This document shows, one piece after another, positions 21,234-35,200 of a DNA stretch of 46,734 bases. Origin of the DNA: Azolla pinnata. Taxonomy: Eukaryota > Streptophyta > Polypodiopsida > Salviniales > Salviniaceae. The first letter of the stretch is position 1. Each line of letters begins with the position of its first letter. The DNA lies in assembly GCA_037176905.1 (NCBI GenBank), contig JBBBWG010030998.1:1-46734 (forward strand), written 5' to 3'. The position numbers and the translations under genes were made by a program. Below the pieces are notes generated by a model that saw only the letters and a list, made by a program, of their open reading frames with translations, did no database searches and had not been told where the DNA came from.

Positions 21234-22540
21234 CAGAATATACAACGTTCTGCCAATGATATGAAAAAGTAAAGAACAGTGTGATCCACAATTCCTTTTT
21301 GTATTGTTATTCATATAATGTAATATATATTGCAATATAGAACGTAAGGGTTGCAATTACAACAACCGCAAAGATGACTTCCTTTCTATTTCTTGGCAAT
21401 AATGATATCCTTGACAAAAACACTTGCAAATTATTAAAGACAAATATCTTCGGCATGGAAATTACATTTAAAATACACATGAAAACGTGCATATAACTTA
21501 CATATGCTAGGATCCGTCATTCTTCCATTTCTCATTTGTGAAATGAGTCAAGGCAGAATGAGAAAATACGTCTGGAGAATTGACATGCGATTACTGATTA
21601 ATGGACATTAACTAGCATACGCTAGGATTCATCATTCTTCCACTTCTGAGTTGTGAAATATGAGTTCATGGCAGGATGTCAGAACTGACAATCAAAGACA
21701 CTCACAAATAAAAACCTGCGCTCTTCGAAAGTGTAGCATCTTGTCACTCTAAAACTCTATACCACTGACTGAGCTTACTTCATTTTGAATCAATGAAAAG
21801 TTGCCAAAACTCCCACAACACTGCCTCTCCCGCACACATCATAAGATAAGGGCAAGGTATTAGGTTATCAATTCAAAGTTTCAGGTTAAAATCTCAAAAA
21901 TTACCTATCTTTTTATACGACATATCATCTTTCCTTAATACTATGCCATGGCATATCAACATCATGGACTCGCAATCTCCAAATAGTTGAAGACGGCTAT
22001 TGCAATAACGGCATGATGGCCATCCCCCACCTTAACACTACTACGGAACACTCCTTTATTCTATGTTTCCTTTTGTATGCATGACTGGGTATTATACACC
22101 ACATTATAGTATGTTTTTTGTCTCATGAACCATGTTGGGCTTTAGAAGAAGCTCATATATCTTCCTTTCTTCTCTATCTCTCTTTCTCACTCTCCCAACC
22201 ATTGGAATCATGGCCATGGAACAAGTCAAAAAATAAACTGACTTCCTAGAATCACATGGAAACAAAGCAAAAAATTTGAGAAGACGCTGAAGAATGTATC
22301 AAGACTTGGGACAATGTGGAGACTCATGTTTCAAGACTTGGGACAATGTGGACATAATATTACCCATGTAGCAGCATACAATAAGTCAATCTTCTCCTCT
22401 GACCGAGGAAATCATACTCGTACATATATGCCAAAGGTCATTCCTGATGGAGTTAGGGCTTTTGTAGGATGGGGCTGTGGCTTTAGGGTTTCTCTAGGAG
22501 TTGAAAGGCCATGGCCGTAGAGCTTCTCTATAGGTTTCAT

Positions 22541-22660
22541 TAGTTAGAAGTTAGAATGCCATCAGCCTATGAGTTAGAAGTTAGAATGCCATAAGCCTAT
22601 TAGTTAGACGTTAGAATGCCATAAGCCTATTAGTTAGAAGGTAGAATACCATCAGCCTAT
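22541..22660 (+). repeat. Four tandem 30 bp repeats
   Basis: Units start with TAGTTAGAAGTTAGAATGCC and continue ATCAGCCTAT or ATAAGCCTAT, at 22541, 22571, 22601 and 22631, with one to three differences between copies. About 40 bp downstream is CCTATAAGTAG and a purine-rich leader-like stretch, which could be part of an old LTR; I found no paired LTR or primer-binding site. Confidence 0.92.
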
Positions 22661-25600
22661 CATATAATTAATAAATTAATAGCACCTTATGATCAGAATA
22701 CCTATAAGTAGACGGTTGAAGAAAGAGAGAAGACAGTTTTGTGAATCGTATTCTATAATTCATTTCTTCTGAGTGAGAGTGTAGGTTGAGGCCCACATCT
22801 TCACCAGGTTCTCTTTCCTAATCAATCGGATTAGGGTCCCAGAACGACTTTGTACTGGCAATCCGGGGGAGAATTCAACAGCGACAGAGCTCGATGCTGG
22901 TAGTGCGCATACAGCCGGTAGAATCTCTTCATCAAGCTGCATCGATTCCCTTATCTATCATCCGGATCATTGTTTCCATTCAGCTTAGCTCATATTCTCT
23001 TCAACGTGAGACAGGGCATTGGAGCACAGGAAAGTCAAATTTAGGGAGTCAAAATACAACACTTTGCTATAAAGCTTTGACTTCAATCACGTTCAATAAC
23101 ACATGCACTCCCTACAAATATTTCTCTTTTTAATGTGCACAGCTTGGAAAAGGCTATGGTATGGCAGTGTATCAATCTTTACCAACATGTGCACGACAAT
23201 AGAGAGTTGATGACTCACATATGGCTAGGTTTAGGGGTGTACGGTGTGGTTCGGCTATAACCATCATCTAGTTCGTTAATCTCTATTATTTCATTGTAAA
23301 ATTTAAATCATGACAGCTGATCCTAAAACTCTCACAATTCCATTGTGCTCTTCTACTGCAAAATTCATTGGTTAACTTCTTGAACATCAAGCGTCACAAC
23401 AGAACTGAATTACTGTGTAAGCATGCTTCATTTACAATCCCCTAGATCATATTTTGACCTGCAAAGATGATAACAAATCTGTTTATATATTTCCATATGT
23501 TGCAACCTTCAATGATATTTGACACATAATGAAGAACATTGACTCATGACAATTGAGTCAAACTTTGTTTGAGCCCAAAAACATAGGGGAAACAAAATGC
23601 ATAGCTGGCCCCTTGCCCTCACATCTATTTGTGTGTGCGCACACCTATGCCTAAGGTTATCTTAGGATGTGCCTACGATATTTTCAGTCACCAGAAGGTC
23701 TTCTCCTGGCTTTCTGGTTTAAAGGGTAACACAAAAGAGTTTTTGCCAAGCCACAAAGAAAATGAAAAACCCACCTGTGAAAACACTCTATACTTGGTCT
23801 CTTTAACAGCATGAAAAACTAGTGATCACAAGGACTTGCAAGTTAATTTTATTAAGATACAAGAGATCAAACTATTACCCTCATTACAAATCAGTTTCGT
23901 GAGTTGGATCTATGGATCATAATCATATTATATTTGGTTCAAATGGCATTAACGCCCCTAGTCATGTCTAGTAAATCAACCATTTAAGATAATTTGAGCC
24001 CTAAACCACACAAGCCAAATCAAAGTGGAAAACAAATCCATGAGACATTTTGATGCATTCGTAACTAAGAAAGGAGAAGCTTTGGATACTTAATACATTG
24101 AAACTTTTTGGGGAGCTAGAAATGGAGGAGGAGATATAGAAATTACAATCACCAAAAGCAGGATAAGATTGGCTTGAAATAGAAAGAAATAATGGGTGAA
24201 ACACACCACAAATCTTTAGAAAGAGGAAACTGAAGAGGAATGCCACAAACAGATGTGAGAAGTTACAGATACGATGAACAATAAGAAATATACGAAAACA
24301 TTAGCCAGAACGAACAGAAATGAATTAGAACATCAGCAAAAACAAACAGAAATGGGCTAAAAATATTGGCAAAAAGAACAAGATGAAATGGTCCCAAGCT
24401 AGTAGATGGAACTGAACCTGCGTTTTACTCAACTCCTTGCATATGGTTGCACTGAAAGGTCGGAGGTGGGGAGGAGAAGCGACAAAGCCGCTCACAAAAT
24501 GCAGGAATGAAGAAGAATTGAAAATCTTCGCCTCTTGTCAGCCTTTTTTTTCTCAGAAGAATTCATGGAGACCGCGATAGCTATGGGAAACACCTTGTCC
24601 GTTCCGTAGGTGCGAAGGCTCACAAGGAAAGAAATGGAACATGGGCTTGAAATCTCAGTCCTTTCTTAACATTCAAAAATCATACAAATCAGAGATTTCC
24701 ACACCCTAAATTTCTATTTTCTCCTCATGAGAGTAGATTCTCATTCTAATCTTCAAGGACTCTCCCGGTCAAGCAAAGAGATATATAATGGGTGAAGATA
24801 GCAATTTTCTGAATGGGGTTTCATGGTTCTCCTCTCACACCGAATTCTCCAAAGCTGGCTGTGTACTGCAAACTGGGATCTCCCTTCTCAAAGCGTGGGT
24901 TAAGTTCATCCTGTTTGATTTTTTCTGATGTCCTATCCTTTGAAATAAGCAAAATGAATTCTTTCACATCAACCCTAACTAGTACAGATAAAATTTCTCT
25001 TTGTTTCCGACCTATTGAGAGCTCTTGCGTTTGGATATGCGTACCTGTGATGGAGTAATCAACATCATAATCGCTCAGAATCGAGAAAGCTTCAGTGTGT
25101 GGATCCCCTGTCTTTTGAGCGTAGCTACTATATGTACAGTGTGAATTGTCTTTCTTTCGGATTTGCATAGCATCAAGACAGAGTTTGGATGTGCTTCCAA
25201 TCAAATGAGAGCTTTGTGCTTTTGGGCATCTCTCATACCGTTGATGCACATATATATTTCCAAATTCCAATACAAGCTTTGGCAGAGTTTAGGGCTACAC
25301 CATTAATGGCGTCCAGCATTGCACACCGGGAAACTAGAAAATTTCCCATCATCCAGCATATAGGTTTGGATTTGACAAATATTTGTATATATATATATAT
25401 AATATAATATTATCTAGCACTAAACTTAAGGTGCAAATTGATTGATTGAAAGGTTGAATCAGAATGTATCACCAAAATTTCGAAGTGATGAATTGTACCA
25501 AGGTATCAACGATTATCGAGTTTTACTAATTTATTTACCAATAAAAGCCATTAACTTAAGCTTCTTAACAAATCACTTGGGTATCACTAATCTAACTATG

Positions 25601-26607
25601 AATCAAATTGTCCTATAAACCACCAAGTATAGCAACTGTTTTTAATAGTCTAATCAATAATTATCCAGATTGACTTCTACATAACATCATCATTCATATT
25701 TTTATATATCGTCCTCACCATAAGATATCACAATTATAGGAGCAATAGTCTTGTTCATGATGTTGTATCACTTCTTGACGTCTTTATAAGATCATCGACA
25801 GCCTTTCTTCGTCATTTTCATCCTCAAACATTTCCACGCTTCTTTTCACATGCTCTCTTTGTTTGACCTTCTAAATAAACCAAATTTTTTCATGTGAATA
25901 CTAACATTTTTTTTTTCTCGTATGTACCAAACAAAATGTAGTCCAATTTCTTTCATGTAGAGATGCACCACTACCTAACTCAAATAATGTTCTTAGCGCC
26001 CAAATGTATATGTTGTCCACATATACAAGAAAGCCCTTCTGTTTTTCGCATTGTTTTAACAAGATGATGAGCTATGCATATTGCTTTTTATCAAGTTTCA
26101 GGAGCGATAAGGACATGGCTTTACGTCCTAGACATGGAAACGGTATACATATCAAGCACCCTTTGTCAGGTTACGAACGAGACGACTCGTAATGTAACGG
26201 ATAATGTGTTTATGGGGCAAATTCATTCTGTGGTGTCTCCAATGTCTATCTTTTACATCGATCCGCCATGTTTCGTTTGGAAGGGGAGTTGATTGATGCC
26301 CATCTGCACGAGTGTCCCTTCAATCTCATGAGTGAGTGTCCACAAAATTTAGGGTTCCATCCTCTAAAGATCTAGCGGCAAAATGGGCAAGAGGAGGTAT
26401 GCATGCACATCAAAAGCATGTGATATGAGACAACAAACACACACACACACTAGAGAGAGTAAAAAAGCAGCGATAATAGTACGAGCAGACGAGGTGCAAA
26501 TTATGGGTTGGTTGTCAAAGGCAGTGCACATGTCGGAGAGGTCACGAGCAAGCCGCTCATATCAAAGAGAAACGGCCGGGGAATCCAGAATTTGTGGACC
26601 ATGATGG

Positions 26608-26700
26608 GCGGACATAAATAGATAGACATACAGGCAGACGGACAAACAGACAGACAGACAGATAGACAGATAGATCGACAGATAGATAGATAGATAGATC
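26608..26700 (+). repeat. Interrupted (GACA/GATA)n microsatellite
   Basis: Mixed GACA and GATA tetranucleotides (ATAGATAGACA, CAGACAGACAGA, GATAGATAGATAG), about 90 bp. Confidence 0.9.
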
Positions 26701-27188
26701 GGCAAATGGGTGTCCAAGGACATAGAGACAAATGGCCAGCCAGTTCTACTGTCCTATGTACCAACCGGAGTGTCCCCGACTCCCACCCAATGATGATGAT
26801 GATGGTGATGCGTTGCAAACACCGAAAACAGCGTCAAGCGTATGGCTGGTCAAGGCTCCTCCTCATCATTACAGAGAGGTAAAACCGTGAGGGGTCGTCG
26901 TCGTCGTCGTCGCCAGTGCGAATACAACAGGTCCGAAACACTGGCCTCGAATTGGAGGCTGGAGCCCCATCCTGAGCTTCAAGAAACCCCAGTTCGTATC
27001 TCGATTACAGTGCGCTTACTTCGGACGCCTTAAGCAGAGCATTTGAGTTTCACTAACTGCAACTAACCGTTAGTAAAAAAAAAACAAATCGATACCTTTG
27101 TAAGCAAACATTCTATTGTTGTTTTGAGATACCTGAGCAACTAGCTATAGTTGTAAAGCAATAGCACGAAAATTGTTGTGCGCGAATT

Positions 27189-27206
27189 GGGGGGGGGGGG
27201 GGGGGG
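27189..27206 (+). repeat. G18 homopolymer run
   Basis: Eighteen consecutive G residues between GCGAATT and AAACAAAGG. Length in the assembly may not be exact. Confidence 0.9.
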
Positions 27207-29278
27207 AAACAAAGGAGGAACTGTTAACATTTGCGATTGTGTAATGCTACGGACAAATATGAGTCGAAACCCAGAAGATTTACACCGAGCTAAACGTGGA
27301 CGATGATCGTCTGATGAGATCGCTTCTTTAAAACACCACTTCCACGTACAAAGTTCGAACTAAAAACAAGATGCGATTTCGAACAGGTGAAGCTAACAAG
27401 AAGGAGTTGCACCGAGAAGGCTTTAAATGAATGAATCGCTGCGGATATTGTGGTGGGCATGGTAGAATCGCTACAACCGCAAGGTCTTTTACGAAACCCT
27501 ATATTATACAAGCAGGCACCTACCCATTCAACTTGTCAAGCATGTTGTATCGGCATTTCACAAGTTTTACCGAGGAACCCCGAAATCTCCATGAGAGCCT
27601 ATGCAACTTGTTCACCAGCAAAAGAAGACATGCATGCATTCGAGGAGTTCCCCACAACACTTCCGAATGCGTTTTACGGAACAGAAGCTCTGCATCGATC
27701 GATGAACACACATGCTTGCTCGCGATCGCGACGAAGCAAGAACGCGAAAACTCGGCAAGATATAGACAACAGCCCAATGCTGTGAAAGAGCTCTCCATTC
27801 TGCCCTGCTCTGTTCCTTTTACTTTGCTAAAAATGTGTTCTCATTTCAATGCTCTCTTTGGGAGGGCTATAAGCAGCAGTAAGCCATCATAAATTTTTTG
27901 GGTAACATTTCCTTTCTTTCTGTGTTTTTTTCTTTAATTTTTACCCAAGAGAGGTTGAGCCCCTTTGATGACAGATTGATTGATCTGTGTGGTTATTTAC
28001 TGATACGATAGATAGGATCAATTTCAGTGTCAATTTTGCGTTTCAATCTTCCTCTTTTCTCTTCTGAAATCCATCCACGAGCAATACGTATATATTGCTC
28101 ATTCAATTCTGGCTGTAGACTGAATATATTACACATTCAATGAAATCGCTTTCTCGAATTTCTCTGTGACTTCCAGGATTTCTCCACTCCGTTAAAATCG
28201 CCCAAATAAGAAGAAAGACGAGCTCATTGAAAGCTTTGGCTTTCAGTACAAATTCGCAGCCACTATTTCGAAGAATAATCACCACTCTTAACTGCATCCG
28301 CCGATTAACCGCAATTCCATACGGTTTAATTTGAGGGCACCATGATTTAACTGAGGTTAAATGGGATGGCAGTTAAGGCTCTCTGGTTCATCACAAAAAA
28401 AGAATCCAAAGAAACTTGAAAGCAGGACTTTACCGCAGGGTAAATCATGGTAAAATTTACAACAGTTTGTAAAGATCATGACTTTGGAGAGAGACAATAT
28501 GGTGGTGAAATTCCACTGGCAGCCAAGTAACAGCTGTTCATAGCAAAGTGAGATTGCAGTATGTAATGTATATACAAAGTGACTAACCAACGGTTCATTG
28601 GGTAGAAAGAAGAAGACACCAGTCAGTTAGGGTTTACAGAGCTTTTGGAAGTAATGATGCTCAAGGAAAGAAGAGATATACATTGATACAGGACAGAAAA
28701 GAAATGAATGCCCTTCAAAACCCAGAGGTGCATTCATTTACTTGGCAGGCTATGGTTTGGCTATATAGGAAGTTCTAGGGCACCCAAAAAATAACTCTTC
28801 TTTCCAAAACAGAAGTCCATGCAAAACACTGATGGGTATACATAACCGACCAACCAAGGCAATTGGTATATGTAAAAGTTGAGTTAGATATGGAGACGGT
28901 TAGAGAGATCTTAGTTAGTTAGGAGCAAGATTCATTAGCCGATTACATAAGTTAGTTAGAGCGAGATCTTCTGCTGCTGCTGGTTGTAGGAATGCTGATC
29001 CGGTTGGATGCCCAACCAAGACAGAAGAAATAAAATTCTGTCTGTTGAATTCACCCAAGCAACCCAAGGTGAAGGATGGGAGCCCTCCCCTCTCTACGAA
29101 GAGAATCATTTCTGGAGAGGAATCCCCAAAACAACGGCCAAAATACCTCAGAAACTTGGGGCAAAAAAGAAAAAAATAACTGTTTTCTACCTTCACCATT
29201 CAACCGATCCGCCGACTGTATCATCTTTTTTACCATCGTCATGATCATTTTACTTGTCATGTGATCACACCTTGGCCA

Positions 29279-32200
29279 TCATAGCACAGTATTTTGAGAT
29301 ATAACCTCACCAAATTTCACAAACAAGTGACCCTCTGATGTGCTGCTACTTGTGCTACTGCTTCCAGTAAGATCTTCCCTGTGCTGTTGTCTATCTGCAT
29401 AATCATCAAGATATCGATGATAATTTGATCCAGCTCGAATGTGTGGTGAACCTGCAGCTCCTTTCATTTCTTGACTTGGGAACAGTGTGAAAAGAACCCT
29501 AACCACATCATGCATCGTGGGTCTCGCCGAAGGTTGTTTCTTACTGCATAGTAGTGCTAGCTGCAGAGCTTTCTTTACTGAAGCTAGATTTGTACATGTT
29601 AGCTTCACCTCCGGATCTAATATATCCATTAGTGTATCGGAATCATTCTTAAGCAAGACCTGATATTCAAACACACACACATATATATATATAAAATAAA
29701 TACAAACTTAATAAAGCAGATGAGGGTTAGAGAAGCATCAAACATAATTTTACATACCCATTGATGTAGATTGATCTCATTGTCGACTGCCTTCCTGCCA
29801 GTGATAAGTTCTAAAAGAACTATCCCAAAACTATACACATCGGATTTCTCATTCAACCTGGATGTCCTTGCATACTCAGGATCAATATACCCGATTGTGC
29901 CCATCACAAATGTTGAAGTATGAGGCTTCACTGATGAGAGACTCTTGGCAATCCCGAAATCAGAAAGATGGGCCTCAAACTTGTCATCCAAGAGAATGTT
30001 TGATGTTTTCACATCTCGATGCACTATGCGTGGATTGCAATCATGATGTAGATAGGCAAGTCCTTGGGCAGCCCCGAGAGCGATTTTTAGCCTTAGATTC
30101 CAATCTGGTTTTGTCTTTGAAGACCCTGCTCAACAGAAAGATTATAGCTAATTTAGGATTAGCACGTAATCCAATCCCAAAGTTAATGGTCTCACTCAAT
30201 CACGTACCATGAAGTAAATCCCACAGACTCCCGTTCACCATGTAGTCATAGAATAAGAGGTTGCAATTTTGCGATAGCGAATAGCCTTGCAAACTGACAA
30301 GATTTCGATGCTTTATCCTTCCAACAGTCTCCAGCTCTGTCTCAAATTCCATCGAGTTATTATGGTAGCGGTTGTATAGTTTCTTGATAGCCACAGGCTT
30401 GCCATTCTTCAATATACATCTGTATACTGTGCTTGATGCGCCATATCCGATGGCACACTTATCACTCAAATTTTCAGTCAATCTCATGATATCGTCATAT
30501 GAATGTAATGCCAAGTCCATGTGAAGAATAACCATCCTTGGGGGTCCTACATATATAAACAATCAATAGTTAGTACGTATATAAAGTGATGGGAATAAAG
30601 TTGGCCATGGTGCATGCACACAGCAGGACAAAGCTACAAATCAAATAAGATGTCCCTTTATTTTCGAACAAGGAAAACCAAAATAGGAAGAATATTGATA
30701 CCTTCAAAGGGCTTTTCATAGCTCTTAACAAAATCTTTAGGCTGCTGATGACTTGTTTTCCAAATCCAAATAGAGAGAGCAGCAATGGTTACAATGCCAC
30801 TAATCACGAATCCTATAATGAATTGTTTCGTCCGAGTTCCTAATACAAATGAATGACTCATCACTTCTGAGACAGTTTTATTACAGTATCTCTGGATTCA
30901 TCAACATCAAAACAAGCTTTGAAGAACCGTCATCTTACTTGTAGGAGGTGTGGTTTGTAAACCACATGACAATCCAATTTGGCTACCACATAAATACCTA
31001 TTTCCGATATAACTACAAAACCAAGAAAGCATCATAAGAAGAGAGAGCATTTATACTTCAAATTTACAAAGACGGTAAACAAGATAAAATACCTTTCCAG
31101 AGGGAACCTTGTGAAGTTTTTTGTGGTTGGAATTTCACCTGACAAGTTGTTGTACGACAAATTCCTTCACACAGGATTGGAGAGTTAGCCATTTGTATTG
31201 ATAAGTAGTATTTGGCAGATGAGAAAAGAAGAATGGGATAGGAGGTTAGCTCTATTAATGCTTACAGTGCAGTGAGGGAAAAACAGTTAACCATCTGTGG
31301 TGGAATTTCACCAGAGAGCTGGTTATTGTTGAGATAACTGAAAAGACACGGTTTATGATTGAGAAAACAAATGTCAAAGATTACCATTATAAATAAATAA
31401 AGATCCACAAATATCTTGAAAGTTATGGTGAGTTTTTTTACAGTGTGTCAAGGTTTTGTAATTGCCCAAACTGTAGTGGTATGCTTCCTGCTAAAGCATT
31501 ACATGATATATCTCTGGCAAAGAAATGTTAAGCCTGCATTTAGACTTTTATTTGTCTACAGAAAAAAAATTCAGAGTCTTTCTTCTACTTACAACGTAGA
31601 TATAATTCTCAAGTTCCCAAACTCCGCAGGTATTGATCCAGAAATCTCATTGTTGCTCAAATCACTACTTGGAGAAAACCCGCGTATTAAAGAATTGAAA
31701 ATGCAAGAAATATGAGGGATGATAAGTATAACTATGCCAGCACATACTGTAGAAAATAGTGGTATTGATGAGGAAAAGCTTACAGGATCAATAGATGTTC
31801 AAGATCACCAATAGAGTTTGGGATAGGTCCAGAAATTTGGTTGTGAGAAAGATCTCTGTTAGAAAAATGTGTTAGATTTAAACTGACCAGAAATGCACAG
31901 CTTGTGTTGATATTCATGTCTTTCACTAGGTTTAGTCCATCTTTTCTTCATTATTCTTACAAAGTGTCTAGGTTGCGGATATGGCCAAGCTCCTCGGGTA
32001 TGCTCCCAAATATTTGATTGGTCGATAAATTCCTACAAGTAATTACCACATAGTAAATTGCCTGGAGAAGAACCACCGAAATGGAAACTATGATACAACG
32101 CTAAGAAAAGAAGTCATCACATCATACACACATACAAGTATGTCAAGCTCACAATCTTTTCGAACTCGTTAGGTATCGTACCACTGAGATTGTTTCCATG

Positions 32201-35200
32201 TACATTTCTGCAGAGGAAACAAAGAAGTGTGAGTCATCACCACCATCATGGTAAAAGTTGCATTGATGAAGAAGAATCTCTTACAGATAATTCAAAGAAA
32301 TACAAGAACTTAGATTTTCCGGAATTGGACCCTCCAGAAGATTATTGGCGAGATTCCTGGATAGCCAAAAAGGTTTGCTCAGGGTATATGGTAGTATAAT
32401 ATAATAACTATAAAGAAGCCAAAAAAAAGCTGAACTTAACTTACAGTTCAAATAGATATTGGAGCTTCCCGAGCTCTGATGGGATGTCGCCCGATAATTC
32501 ATTATCATTCAACTGGCTATAACAAGGAGCAACAACATCAATCCAAGTTATAGTGGAAGTTTTCATGGGATTAATGGCTATCTTGTTTGAAATCTTACAG
32601 ATAGCTAAGCTTTGACATATTCCCAAGTTCTGGAGGTATATTTCCAGTTAAATGATTTCCTTGAAGGTATCTGTAGATATGAGCATGTATCACATAAAGA
32701 TAGAAACAAATAACAAGAATATCATGTGAACATAGAAGAAATAGCAGAGCTATGTAAGAAGTGATTCTCACAGCTTTCCAGTATACGAAAGGTTTCCAAG
32801 AATAGGAGGGATTTGTCCATGCAGATTATTGTAGCTTAGATCTCTGAACAAAATCACGAAACAAACAACATTAAGAACTCTAAATTACTGGCCTACCAGA
32901 TGAATCACCTCTTCAGACACAAGCCGCAACAAAAACATGACACTTACAATACGGCAAGAGCTTGCATAAGTCCAATGACATCCGGAATGGTTCCAACGAA
33001 TTTGTTTCCTTGCAAAGATCTTGACACACAAGCCATGATATTACTACTACTAGAAACAACCGGACATAAATAAATTGATTTACACATATAGTCATATTTC
33101 CTGAAGTACTTGAAGAGCATAGTGATACCAAAAAAGATAGGAAAGGTAGGGTCAATAAAGCTTACAACGTAGCAATCTGGAGAAAACCTATGTTGAATGG
33201 AATTTCACCGCTGAATTGATTGAAAGCCAAATCTCTGTTTACAGCACGCACACACAAATCCCATATGATTATTATTATAACAAATCGTTAAAATTACATA
33301 TGTGATTGTTTTAACAACTTTAGAGTAAAATAATGGGGACAATAAACCATACAAGATTTCAAAGCTTGTACAGTTTCCAATGCTGGGGGGGATTTCACCT
33401 GAGAGGTTATTGCTTCTCACATCACTGAAACAAATTTAGATGACAGTAAGTATTCAAACCATGCAATTGAAGAACAGTCAAATGCCTTTTCCCAACAGGC
33501 TACGTACAGAAATCAGCAGCAGATGACAAACTTGAATACATCACACAAAACCATAGTCAACATGGAAGAGAATGAGAATAGAATACTCACAAATACCACA
33601 ATCCAGTGAGCTTGCACATATCAGGGGATAACACTCCAGTAAGATAATTGCTTCTGAGACCCCTGCATGATTCAATGCCAACCCTAATGCATGAGCCTAA
33701 ATAATAAATTGAAACGCCATCCGTACTACGTAACATATCCAAATTCGATTATGCAATATATGGAATAGTTTTTTATGCCTCTACATAATTCAATGCAAAA
33801 TTCTAATCCATGAAAACGAACAATGTACGGAAACACCTCTTGCACATCTCGCTATGTTTACATGTAGATAAACTATGGCGGAAAATACAGAAGGAGTTTC
33901 TAGTGGTCTTACAAGTATTGGAGGACTTCACTCCAAAAGATAAGGGATGGTATCTCCCCAGATAACTGATTCTGAGCCAAATCTCTGCAAAATGTGATTG
34001 CATCGTTAGCTTTAACACCGTTAACCGTAAAACACTGTTCCACTCAATTATAACAACCAACAATGAGCAAGATCGGAATGAAACCAGATTCTATGCCCAG
34101 AATGTTACAAAGAACTTACAGAACTTTAAGGTTAGGAACTTGTGATAATGTTGTAGGGATTGGACCAGAGATTTCGTTGCTCTTCAGAACACTGGCATCA
34201 CATAACATAGAAGAGCGGGGAACACCCCTTAGAGCTTTGCTAGAAGAGAGGGAATCATCCATAATGTCACACAATAAGGAGAACATGAAGAGAGGGAACG
34301 TGACTTACAGATGCTCTAGCTGCTTCAACCTAGATATGGAGAACGGAATCTCTCCAGTGATCGAATTAAATGAGAAGTCTCTGAATCACGAAGAAGAAAA
34401 AAGAAGGTTTATCAGTTAACCACAAACAGTAATAGTGTTACGGATCAAGAACGCTGGAACTGATGGGACATCTTCATCAATTTCGATCTTTCTAGTTACA
34501 TTTCGCTATCATTTGCTCAAGTGATTCCATGGCTGTTCATTTCTCTGATGCTCTTCTGCTCTGTTCAATTTCAGCATTGTTGCACTATATCACAACTCCA
34601 GATCATGGTTTCGTCTTACTCCATTTACTCTGTGACGAGAAGAAATACAATGCTGGAATCTGATGCCTTTCCTATGGGCCTCCTTACCACTGTTAATTCG
34701 TTCAAAATCTTAAATTTCTTATGCCTTTATTATAACCAAAGCTCTGTTTATATCATAGCCCTGCATTTGGTTCAGAGCACACTGACCAACCCATATAGAC
34801 CCCAATTCATTTTACACTAACCTTCATTTCTGTAAACCCTATTAAACATTAGAAAGGCTCCGATTCTAACGAAACGATGCTCAGGTAAAAGGGACAGAAA
34901 AACATTATCTTCTAAAACCGGTATCAAAAGCTTACAAGTATTGCAGGTCTGAACAATCTCCAATTTCGTCGGGAATCTGGCCACTGATAGAGTTATGGCT
35001 AAGGTCACTGCTCAACAAAACAGACATTTTAGATGTGTTGAAGCAGCACTCCTCGAAACAACAGGAAATAAATGATAGAAACGAACGGCATCTCTGATGG
35101 AATAAGACAATGGAGTGACAGAGAACTAGAGATAATCTGATGAAAAGCTCCGTGGTAACAGAGAGAGAGAGAAAGATCGTGGCATTCTGAGGAATGTAGA

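Larger units (their letters stand above)
21234..29278. other. Gene-poor intergenic region, about 8 kb
   Basis: I see no recognisable protein domain on either strand. Features present are a 4 x 30 bp tandem repeat (22541-22660) followed by a leader-like stretch (CCTATAAGTAG at about 22700), an (AT)n run (about 25389-25412), a (CA)n run (26430-26450), a (GACA/GATA)n tract (26608-26700), a (GTC)n run (26896-26911) and an 18-base G run. Reading frames of up to about 150 codons here show no family resemblance and most are probably chance. Confidence 0.5.
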
